Shown here one piece after another: positions 1-6,605 of a DNA stretch of 24,919 bases. The DNA is taken from positions 1 to 24,919 of the forward strand of contig DAORDI010000054.1 of NCBI GenBank assembly GCA_035345895.1, in the 5' to 3' direction. Every line of letters begins with the position of its first letter. The first letter of the stretch is position 1. The position numbers and the translations under genes were made by a program. The notes below the pieces were generated by a model that saw only the letters and a list, made by a program, of their open reading frames with translations, had not been told where the DNA came from and made no database searches. The stretch comes from DAORDI01 sp035345895. GTDB taxonomy: Bacteria; Spirochaetota; Leptospiria; Leptospirales; Leptospiraceae.

Positions 1-628
1 CGGTGTTACAGTAAAAACAGACAAAGACTCATACAGCGCTGAATCGGCAGTCATCACAGTTCCTTTGGGAGTTCTGAAAAAAGGCAGGATACAGTTTGAT
101 CCTCCTCTTCCGAAAGACAAGCAGAAATCCATAGACAGACTGAAAATGGGAATTCTCGATAAACTGTATTTAAAATTTGATGAGGCATTCTGGCCGAAGG
201 AACCGGAATGGATTCTGTACATGGGCGAAGAGAAAGGCGACTGGTATGAATTCCTGAATATTTATCATTATACGGACAAACCGATTCTTCTGCTTTTTAA
301 TGCAGGCGACGATGCACGAAAAAAAGAGGACATCCCTGACGATAAATTTGTGCAGTCTGTAATGAAAGTCCTTCGAAAACTTTTTGACAAAGAAGCACCT
401 GATCCGGATGAAATTCTCCGCACAGACTGGGGAAAGGACGAATTCAGTTACGGTTCTTATTCTCATATCCCGCCAGGAGCTGGACCTGAAGATTATGATA
501 CAATTGCAGAACCGGTAAATGATGTTCTGTTCTTTGCAGGAGAGTCCACCAGTTCCGAGTACCCCGGCACAATACACGGGGCACTCATTTCAGGAAGGCG
601 GGCTGCAGAAGAAATTCTGGATCTTTGA
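1..628 (+). CDS. Flavin-containing amine oxidase, C-terminal part (5' end outside window)
   Basis: The reading frame is open from base 2 to the TGA at 626-628, so only the C-terminal ~208 residues are present. Two family hallmarks are visible. The first is the VPLGVLKKG..FDPPLP segment near the start, where monoamine/polyamine oxidases and LSD1-like proteins close the substrate domain. The second is the C-terminal FAD-contacting motif FAGESTSSEYPGTIHGA followed by SGRRAAEEIL. The family oxidises amines with FAD and releases hydrogen peroxide. The substrate cannot be read from this fragment, and polyamines are only one possibility. Its stop codon directly abuts the stop of the convergent acyl-CoA dehydrogenase, with no spacer and no separate terminator between them. 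Family assignment is firm; substrate and cell location are unknown. Confidence 0.88.
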   Translation, partial: GVTVKTDKDSYSAESAVITVPLGVLKKGRIQFDPPLPKDKQKSIDRLKMGILDKLYLKFDEAFWPKEPEWILYMGEEKGDWYEFLNIYHYTDKPILLLFNAGDDARKKEDIPDDKFVQSVMKVLRKLFDKEAPDPDEILRTDWGKDEFSYGSYSHIPPGAGPEDYDTIAEPVNDVLFFAGESTSSEYPGTIHGALISGRRAAEEILDL

Positions 629-1804
629 TCAGAAGCTTGCCTTTCCGCTTACCAAGTTTCTGCCGATGACCATCTTGTGCACTTCAGATGGTCCGTCTGC
701 AAGTCTTGCAGCTCTGGCATCCCTGTAAAACAGTTCCAGTTTCATATCTCGGGAATATCCTGTCGCACCGCAGATCTGAATTGCCCTGTCGATGACCCTG
801 CAGAGAGTTTCACTCACAGACCATTTTGCCATGGAGATGGCCTGTCTTGTATCCATATCCTTGTCGAGCATATCCGCTGCTTTCAGAGTCAGCATATAAC
901 CGGACTCTATCTCCAGCGCAGACTCGGCAAACATCCACTGAATTCCCTGATGCTCTGCTATTTTTGAACCGAAGACTTCTCTTTTTTTTGCATACTCCAT
1001 TGCAATGTCCATGGAGCGTCTGGCGAGACCAAGCCATCTCATACAATGAGTGAGTCTTGCTGGTCCGAGTCTTACCTGGCTCAGCCTGAATCCCTCTCCT
1101 ACTTTCCCTAAGATGTTTTCTTCAGGCACTTCCACATTTTCAAAATTCAGTTCGCAGTGACCACCCGGGCCATGAGAACCCATTGTCACCACTTCGCGCA
1201 CCATAGTGTATCCTTTTGCATTTGTAGGCACAAAGAACATCGTTGTCCTTCTGAAGCTTCCGTTTACTTTCGCCATTACGATCAGATAGTCTGCACCGTT
1301 TGCACCTGTGCAGAACCATTTTCTTCCGTTGATGATGTATTTGTCGCCGGACTTGACTGCATCTGTAAGAAGAGAGGAAGGATCAGACCCTGTACCCGGA
1401 GGAGGTTCAGTCATTGCAAATCCGGAACGGACTTTTCCCTGAATAAGGGGGAAATAATATTTTTCCTTCTGCTTTTCATTTGCCGCAACATGAAGAAGAT
1501 GCATATTCCCTTCATCAGGCGCATCACAGTTGAATATATAGGGAGCAATCGGAGAACGGCCAAGCTCGCTGAATATAATTGCAGTGCCCACATGGTTCAG
1601 TCCCAGTCCGCCTTCCGATTTAGGAAGATGAGGAGTCCAGAGTCCTGCCTTTTTCACTTCTTCTCTTGCCTTCTGTGAGATTTCTTCCGGCAGTCTTCCT
1701 GTATCATAACTGTAATGGTCTTCAAGAGGAATGATCTTTTCCTCTATATGCTTTCTGACTTTCAGTCTCAGTTCTTCCACTTCCTTAGGCACTGTAAAAT
1801 CCAT
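629..1804 (-). CDS. Acyl-CoA dehydrogenase, ACAD10/11-like
   Basis: About 391 residues, normal for a single-domain acyl-CoA dehydrogenase, an FAD enzyme that introduces the alpha-beta double bond into acyl-CoAs and passes electrons to ETF. Visible motifs are FAMTEPPPGTGSDPSS (flavin/substrate loop), GRKWFCTGANGADY, the helical C-terminal domain with AKKREVFGSKIAEHQGIQW, QICGATGYSRD, and the terminal DGPSEVHKMVIGR. The GPARLTHCMRWLG segment resembles the ACAD10/11 branch, whose members act on long or branched, sometimes hydroxylated, acyl chains. Exact substrate is not inferable. The frame is open to a possible ATG at 1855, but I prefer 1804: it gives the family-typical N-terminus (MDFTVPKEVEEL) and has a strong Shine-Dalgarno five bases upstream. 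It converges stop-to-stop with the amine oxidase. Confidence 0.93.
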   Translation of the reverse strand: MDFTVPKEVEELRLKVRKHIEEKIIPLEDHYSYDTGRLPEEISQKAREEVKKAGLWTPHLPKSEGGLGLNHVGTAIIFSELGRSPIAPYIFNCDAPDEGNMHLLHVAANEKQKEKYYFPLIQGKVRSGFAMTEPPPGTGSDPSSLLTDAVKSGDKYIINGRKWFCTGANGADYLIVMAKVNGSFRRTTMFFVPTNAKGYTMVREVVTMGSHGPGGHCELNFENVEVPEENILGKVGEGFRLSQVRLGPARLTHCMRWLGLARRSMDIAMEYAKKREVFGSKIAEHQGIQWMFAESALEIESGYMLTLKAADMLDKDMDTRQAISMAKWSVSETLCRVIDRAIQICGATGYSRDMKLELFYRDARAARLADGPSEVHKMVIGRNLVSGKASF

Positions 1805-1809
1805 AATAT

Positions 1810-1816
1810 CCTCTCC
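1810..1816 (-). promoter_or_regulatory. Shine-Dalgarno deciding the acyl-CoA dehydrogenase start
   Basis: On the minus strand GGAGAGG lies five bases upstream of the ATG at 1804. The alternative in-frame ATG at 1855 would place this sequence inside the gene and add 17 residues not typical of the family. Confidence 0.7.
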
Positions 1817-1871
1817 TGTTTCAGCTGTTCCACCGGCAGGCTTCACAGTCAACATAAACCTGATATAACAA

Positions 1872-1890
1872 CTTGCTTTTAAAAAGCAAG
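1872..1890. repeat. Perfect palindrome upstream of the acyl-CoA dehydrogenase
   Basis: CTTGCTTTTAAAAAGCAAG is a 19-base perfect palindrome around a central A, about 70 bases upstream of the preferred start at 1804. Its position would suit an operator for a dimeric repressor or a small hairpin in the leader. No regulator gene is adjacent. The rest of 1856-2067 shows no convincing gene. Confidence 0.45.
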
Positions 1891-2067
1891 AAAAGGTTGT
1901 CCCTTTCGGGAGAATCGTACTTGTCTGATTTCAGACCCTGCTTTTAAGTTTCTTTCCTTGAACTGATCTTATTCGGTATGCTCATCAGGCAGCCGCTCTC
2001 AGCCGACAGGCCGACAAATCGAAAATTGAGTCCCTGTCCACTCTGGAGCATTATAATTTATTCTGTA

Positions 2068-2418
2068 TTAAATCCAGTCCATAGGAATGGAAGAAAAGGG
2101 TTCTATCGGCAGATGAATCTCTTCCGTCGTTCTGAGAACAGACTCTGAAATATAAACCTCTGAAGTCGGATTGGAAAAAAGAAGGATTCGGCCATTCTCC
2201 GGTTCAATGATCCAATAATGAGGGATATTCGCTTCTGCATAAATTTTTCTTTTGCTCAGATCAAGACTCAGAGTGGAAACGGCCACTTCGATCACCCATT
2301 CTGCAGTTGCAGGATGAGAATCACGAAAATCATCCAGACTCCCTAGAACAATGCTCAGATCCGGTCCAGACTCTGAATGAATCTTCCGTCTGGACAAAAA
2401 TAACTTGCTGATTTTCAT
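2068..2418 (-). CDS. Uma2-family (DUF820) nuclease-like protein, N-terminally short
   Basis: The 116-residue product matches the core of the Uma2 family, a PD-(D/E)XK-fold group with many copies in cyanobacteria and some spirochaetes. Visible are SGPDLSIV (first acidic residue), EWVIEVAVSTLSLDLSKRK (E and K of the active site) and YAEANIPHYWIIEPE, the most recognisable family signature. Family members are usually about 180-200 residues, so roughly 60-80 N-terminal residues are missing. Upstream in the same frame a TGA occurs after 14 codons beyond the ATG, so the missing part is not simply an unused upstream start. It may be a decayed gene or a short variant. It diverges from the gene at 2459. 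Function of the family is not established in vivo. Confidence 0.7.
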   Translation of the reverse strand: MKISKLFLSRRKIHSESGPDLSIVLGSLDDFRDSHPATAEWVIEVAVSTLSLDLSKRKIYAEANIPHYWIIEPENGRILLFSNPTSEVYISESVLRTTEEIHLPIEPFSSIPMDWI

Positions 2419-2458
2419 CTGTATATAATCTGTCTTTCTGATATTAAGTGAGGACCTA

Positions 2459-2896
2459 TTGAATATTACGGAATGCAGACTTCAGACAGAGGGTGATCTT
2501 TCCTTCCGTATCCAAAAAGCGTACTTTGAATCCGGTGCAGAAAAACGCAGCAAGGCAGTTCTGATCATTAAGTTTGCCGGTTTTCATGGTGAGGGAAGCG
2601 GGGGAAACCGAAATTCTGAATTTATGAAAACAGTGATTTCTGCATCCCTTGGACTGTTCCTCTCGGATATGCTGATCCTGGATCTGACAGAACTTAAATA
2701 CGAGTTTGGAGACTCCCTTGCATCAGTTCTTGACATTCCTTCAGGAATAAAATCCAGGGACTACGAAACTGTTCTGGCTGTTTCCGATCTCTGCAGAAAG
2801 GGGCTGCTTTCACTGATGGAGTTCACTCAGGTTTCATTCAGAACATTCAGCGGACTGGAGGAAGCACTCAATTACTTTTCCGGATTGAAAATATGA
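2459..2896 (+). CDS. Hypothetical protein, possible STAS-like domain
   Basis: 145 residues beginning at a TTG, with AGGA four bases upstream. No signal peptide or membrane segment is visible. The second half has the rhythm of a STAS domain (anti-sigma-factor antagonist type): a hydrophobic strand plus LDLTEL, then FGDSLASVLDI where STAS proteins carry the phosphorylatable Ser, then an alternating strand/helix, ending in FSGLEEALNYF like the usual closing EEAL helix. The match is by pattern only and the loop before the Ser is longer than usual, so the call is tentative. It lies about 100 bases upstream of a SpoIIE-type phosphatase on the same strand, which is the typical partner of STAS proteins in partner-switching systems. 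Confidence 0.6.
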   Translation: MNITECRLQTEGDLSFRIQKAYFESGAEKRSKAVLIIKFAGFHGEGSGGNRNSEFMKTVISASLGLFLSDMLILDLTELKYEFGDSLASVLDIPSGIKSRDYETVLAVSDLCRKGLLSLMEFTQVSFRTFSGLEEALNYFSGLKI

Positions 2897-2998
2897 TTGC
2901 AGTAATTCATAAAAAAAATTAATTTACTATTTTGCATCAACTGCATTTAGAAAAAACAGACGTCCGCAGCAGAGGGATTCCCGAAGTTTGCCCCGTCT

Positions 2999-5173
2999 AT
3001 GCAGTGCATATCTCTGACAATGAAAGTGACTTTAAGCATACGAAACGGTTTTATTCTTTCCTTCATCCTGCTGATTTCCTGCATCCTCCTCATATTTTTT
3101 ATTGGATACAGAGTCATTTTTTCAGATGTGGCAAAGGATCTGAACAAGGGTCTGGAATCGATGAGTTTCCTTGCTGCGGATCTTGTGGACAGATCACTGT
3201 ACAGAGTTGCCAACAGCACAAAAGCACTTGCGGATGCCTACAGGGAAAATTACAGAAAAACAAAATTCACAGAGAAAAAAAGCAGACTGGACTCTTCTGT
3301 CAAAAGAACATCAAAGACAGCCTCATTCGAACTCTGCACTGAAAACGATCCAAAATTCAAATCCCCCTGTCTGAGTTATCTTCTTTACAATGATTTCCAG
3401 TTTGATCCGGTCATTTACAGAGAACTTCAGACAGCTGAAAAACTTGAACCTGTGTTCAAGAATATGTACGATACATTCGCTTATTCATGGGTGTACCTGA
3501 CTACTGTAAATGATTTCCTTTTCATTTATCCTTACATCCCCTACAAGGATGCGGACGGTATCTACAAACCGACAAGGCAGCATTTTTACCTGGCAGCAGA
3601 CTTTCACAACAGAACTTTCGGATGGGAAGAACCTTATCTGGATCTGGCCGGTGAAGGAATGATGATTACAGTTTCGTATCCCATTTATGACGGGGATGAT
3701 CTGCTCGGTGTCGCATCCAGGGATATTACCCTTCACCAGCTTTCCAGTTCCGTATTGGAAAAGACGATGGCCTATTCAGGAACAACTTCGTTCATTGTGG
3801 ATAAAAACGGAAAGGCGATTTCCTCTTCCAGCGAAGAATACCTGAATGAGATGGATGAGGTGAACAAAAAAGACTACAGAGGAATATTGTACTACAGACA
3901 GAAGGAAGGACTTGAAAAGATAGGAAAGAAAGGCATTACAGGCTCAAAATTCAGCCTGATGAATGACATCACTGAACTGGTGCTTTACGAATTTCAGAAT
4001 ACAGGAAAAAAAATTATAAATCTTGATTTTACAATGAAAGAAAAATACAAAGTAATCGCATCCAGATCCTCTGCTGCAGGCTGGTTCATTATTTCCGTCA
4101 TCCCTGACAGATCAGTCTATGAAGCTTCCCAGTATTCTTTTCTCAGACTTTTCAGCTTTGTACTTATTGCAGTCTTCTCGATTTACGCGATTGCTGGATA
4201 CTGGGCTGTGAAAATGGTAGTCAGACCTTTGGGAATTCTTTCCAGATCGGCAGAAAGGGTCAGCAAGGGAGATCTTTCCGTCAGAATGCCGGCTCTTTAT
4301 ACAGATGAAATAGGACAGTTCTCCAGAATATTCAACCAGATGCTGAAGAATATGGAGAAGGCAAAGTATGAACTTGAAGACTACAGCAGAAATCTGGAAC
4401 AGAAAGTCGAGGAAAGAACCGATGCACTGAACAGTTCACTGCAGCTGATCAAGAAGGATATGAACTTTGCGAAACAGATTCAGGCAAGACTTCTTCCGGA
4501 ATATGAAAACCTTCACGAGCGTCTGAGAATCGCCTGCAGATATGCGCCAATGGATGAGGTAGGCGGAGATATATACGATATCATTAAACTGAAAGACGGA
4601 ACAGTAAGAATATATATCGCAGATGCAACCGGTCACGGAGTGCAGGCCGCACTTGTCACAATGCTGATCAAAAGCAGCTTTGAATCTCTGAAGGAAACAG
4701 AAAGGCATCCTTCGGATATTCTTTTCAGCCTGAACAATCTGTTCTGCTCAAACTACAAATCGCTGAATTCCTATTTCTCCTGTTTCGTTGTAGACATCAA
4801 TCCGAAGAAGCAGACCCTAGTATATTCTTCTGCCGGTCATCCTGCACAGCTTCTTCTGAAATCCAACGGTGAGACAGAACATCTGAACAAGACTGGAAGA
4901 ATCATTGGAATGAAGGGAAAAGCAGTCTATAAAAATGAAAAAATCGGGTTCCGCCCGGGAGACAGACTTCTTCTTTTCACTGACGGAGTATTCGAGGAAT
5001 TCAATGAATCAGAGGAGGAGTTTGGGGAAGAAAGGCTTCTGGAATCTGCAAAAGCATCTTCAATGAAACCGGTTTCAGAGATGCTTGAATCGATCAACCT
5101 TGCACTGGAAGAATTTCTAAAATCCTCACCTAAACAGGATGACATTACAGTCATTGGAATAGAATATATCTGA
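2999..5173 (+). CDS. Membrane sensor phosphatase: dCache-HAMP-SpoIIE (PP2C-like)
   Basis: About 724 residues. In order: TM1 (~17-40); a large periplasmic Cache-type sensor (~41-378) containing VYLTTVNDFLFIYPYIPY and ASRDITLHQL; TM2 (~380-403); HAMP (~404-457); a coiled coil with LEQKVEERTDAL; then a SpoIIE/RsbU-type PP2C domain (~505-724). Metal-binding aspartates are present in EVGGDIYD (D524), DATGHGVQAAL, LFTDGVFEEF (D662) and QDDITVIGIEY (D714/D715), so it should be active. Such enzymes dephosphorylate STAS-type antagonists in response to periplasmic ligands. ATG 3020 is an alternative start giving MKVTLSIRNG; neither start has a clear Shine-Dalgarno. The likely target could be the STAS-like protein just upstream, which is inference. 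Confidence 0.92.
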   Translation: MQCISLTMKVTLSIRNGFILSFILLISCILLIFFIGYRVIFSDVAKDLNKGLESMSFLAADLVDRSLYRVANSTKALADAYRENYRKTKFTEKKSRLDSSVKRTSKTASFELCTENDPKFKSPCLSYLLYNDFQFDPVIYRELQTAEKLEPVFKNMYDTFAYSWVYLTTVNDFLFIYPYIPYKDADGIYKPTRQHFYLAADFHNRTFGWEEPYLDLAGEGMMITVSYPIYDGDDLLGVASRDITLHQLSSSVLEKTMAYSGTTSFIVDKNGKAISSSSEEYLNEMDEVNKKDYRGILYYRQKEGLEKIGKKGITGSKFSLMNDITELVLYEFQNTGKKIINLDFTMKEKYKVIASRSSAAGWFIISVIPDRSVYEASQYSFLRLFSFVLIAVFSIYAIAGYWAVKMVVRPLGILSRSAERVSKGDLSVRMPALYTDEIGQFSRIFNQMLKNMEKAKYELEDYSRNLEQKVEERTDALNSSLQLIKKDMNFAKQIQARLLPEYENLHERLRIACRYAPMDEVGGDIYDIIKLKDGTVRIYIADATGHGVQAALVTMLIKSSFESLKETERHPSDILFSLNNLFCSNYKSLNSYFSCFVVDINPKKQTLVYSSAGHPAQLLLKSNGETEHLNKTGRIIGMKGKAVYKNEKIGFRPGDRLLLFTDGVFEEFNESEEEFGEERLLESAKASSMKPVSEMLESINLALEEFLKSSPKQDDITVIGIEYI

Positions 5174-5176
5174 TTT

Positions 5177-5200
5177 GCGGCAGGGGAACCTGCCTGCCGC
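5177..5200 (+). terminator. GC-rich hairpin after the SpoIIE phosphatase
   Basis: GCGGCAGG and CCTGCCGC form an eight-base-pair perfect stem with an eight-base loop, starting four bases after the stop codon at 5173. There is no U-tract behind it, so it is a likely 3'-end or terminator hairpin, not a textbook intrinsic terminator. Confidence 0.55.
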
Positions 5201-5274
5201 TGTACTATGCAAATATGGAAACGGATGCAAGCAAACCAAGGAGACAGTAAGATCAAGGATTACTTGCAAAATAG

Positions 5275-5336
5275 TGCAATAAATTCCGGTGATCCGCATA
5301 AAACAAATTTTAGTCATCGTCTCCCAATTTATTGCA
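5275..5336. repeat. 11-bp inverted repeat between convergent genes
   Basis: TGCAATAAATT at 5275-5285 is repeated exactly in inverted form (AATTTATTGCA) at 5326-5336, with 40 bases between. It sits between the convergent SpoIIE phosphatase and beta-lactamase-like genes and could help end transcription from both sides. The A+T-rich arms make this tentative. Confidence 0.4.
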
Positions 5337-5340
5337 GGAA

Positions 5341-6423
5341 TCAGTCCTCATCCTCCTCACTGTCTTCCTCATCTTCATCTTCAGATCCTTCTGAATCCTC
5401 ATCAGCCATTTCATAGATCTCCTCATAAAGATCTTCCAGATCCACATCAGACTGATTGCAGAGAATAATGACTCCTATATTCGACTCGGTATCGTACCAC
5501 ATTGTAGTGCTTGATCCCTCTTCTGCCCCGTCATGTCCTATCAGATCATCACTCAGACACCAGATCAGTCCTACTGAGTTTTCATCATCGGAAAAATGCT
5601 CTTTTTTCATCAGCTTAGCTGTTTTTTCGCTGATAATTGTTTCCCCGTCATAGGTGCCGTCCTGCATAAACATCATCAGAAACTTTGCAAGATCAGAAAG
5701 ACTTGACTTGTATAAGCCGTTTGGATAGTCAGGACAATTATAATGTCCTTTAGTTTTATGGTACTCATAAAAAGGAAGGGAGGCATTCTCCATATCCAGA
5801 TCGGCCAGTCTCCAGGCAGTGTTTTTCATTCCGAGAGGCGACCAGATTTTCTTTCTGCAGAACTCGTCACAGCCCATTTCGGAAACTCTTTCTATGATCA
5901 GACCCAGAAGTGCAACTCCTGCATTTGAATAGGAATATTTTTTCCCAGGTTTTTCCTTTGAAAAACATTCATCTTCCACATAGTATTCCCCGTCCGGTGT
6001 AATATATTTTTCTACATATTCTGCCAAAGTGATTTTAGGATCCTTGTTCCTGAAGTAAACAAGTGCATCATCCATATTGTACTGCCTGTCGTCGATGATG
6101 CTGGATGTATGAGTCATCAGCATTTCCACTGTGATCGGCTCATCAGGATAATTTGGATTGCGCACTTCAAAAGGAAGATACTCATTGACATCATCTTTGA
6201 GATTTAATTTGCCTTTTTCAACAAGAGTCATTGCCGCAACTGCCGTAAATGTCTTGCCGATTGAGGCAAGAACAAAAGAAGTATCTGCAGTAACAGGTTT
6301 CTTTTTTGAGACATCAGCATAACCTGCACACTCTTTCCAGATGATTTTCCCGTCTTTAATGATACAGGCAGCCATCCCGGTAATTTTATGTTCTTCAATA
6401 TAGTCTTTAAGAATGGATTTCAT
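5341..6423 (-). CDS. Serine beta-lactamase-like hydrolase (class C/esterase type) with acidic C-terminal tail
   Basis: With the start at 6423 the protein has 360 residues. It has the active-site set of the beta-lactamase/transpeptidase-like superfamily: S54-I-G-K57 (SxxK nucleophile motif), Y165-S-N167 (YxN) and H297-D-G299 at the KTG-like position. Family members include class C beta-lactamases, DD-peptidases and esterases; the HxG variant is common in esterase-type members, so antibiotic resistance should not be assumed. No signal peptide is visible, implying a cytoplasmic location. The last 20 residues (341-360) consist only of Asp, Glu, Ser and Gly, encoded by a low-complexity stretch at about 5341-5400. 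The frame extends to a TTG at 6471, but 6423 gives the usual N-terminus (MKSILKDYIEEHKITG); neither start has a strong Shine-Dalgarno. Confidence 0.88.
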   Translation of the reverse strand: MKSILKDYIEEHKITGMAACIIKDGKIIWKECAGYADVSKKKPVTADTSFVLASIGKTFTAVAAMTLVEKGKLNLKDDVNEYLPFEVRNPNYPDEPITVEMLMTHTSSIIDDRQYNMDDALVYFRNKDPKITLAEYVEKYITPDGEYYVEDECFSKEKPGKKYSYSNAGVALLGLIIERVSEMGCDEFCRKKIWSPLGMKNTAWRLADLDMENASLPFYEYHKTKGHYNCPDYPNGLYKSSLSDLAKFLMMFMQDGTYDGETIISEKTAKLMKKEHFSDDENSVGLIWCLSDDLIGHDGAEEGSSTTMWYDTESNIGVIILCNQSDVDLEDLYEEIYEMADEDSEGSEDEDEEDSEEDED

Positions 6424-6605
6424 TCCGAACACTTGACCAGATTCTTTTCTTTTTGCAAATACATTTTTCAATTCTTGACATTCTGCAGACGGTTTCTCCA
6501 GCAGAACTACAGGCTGGCTCTATTTGAGAAAAACTTGGACAGATTTTACTTGAGCTGGATGAATTAAAACTCATACTGTCAGGATATGCCGACAGAAGAG
6601 AACAG

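Noticed and set aside
1..628. Functional link between the amine oxidase and the glutathionylspermidine-synthase-like ligase through polyamines
   Set aside because: The genes are about 10 kb apart in separate transcription units, the oxidase substrate is unknown, and the ligase is YgiC-type with no proven polyamine substrate.
1157..1678. 173-codon open frame opposite the acyl-CoA dehydrogenase
   Set aside because: It lies wholly antisense to a well-conserved enzyme gene and its translation has no domain, signal or repeat structure.
2932..3342. 136-codon open frame overlapping the 5' part of the first SpoIIE gene
   Set aside because: It shares the strand but not the frame of a clear TM1-Cache gene; the translation is His/Cys-rich without recognisable pattern.
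5341..6423. Antibiotic-resistance beta-lactamase
   Set aside because: No export signal, HxG in place of KTG, and no regulator; more consistent with an esterase or peptidase-like hydrolase.
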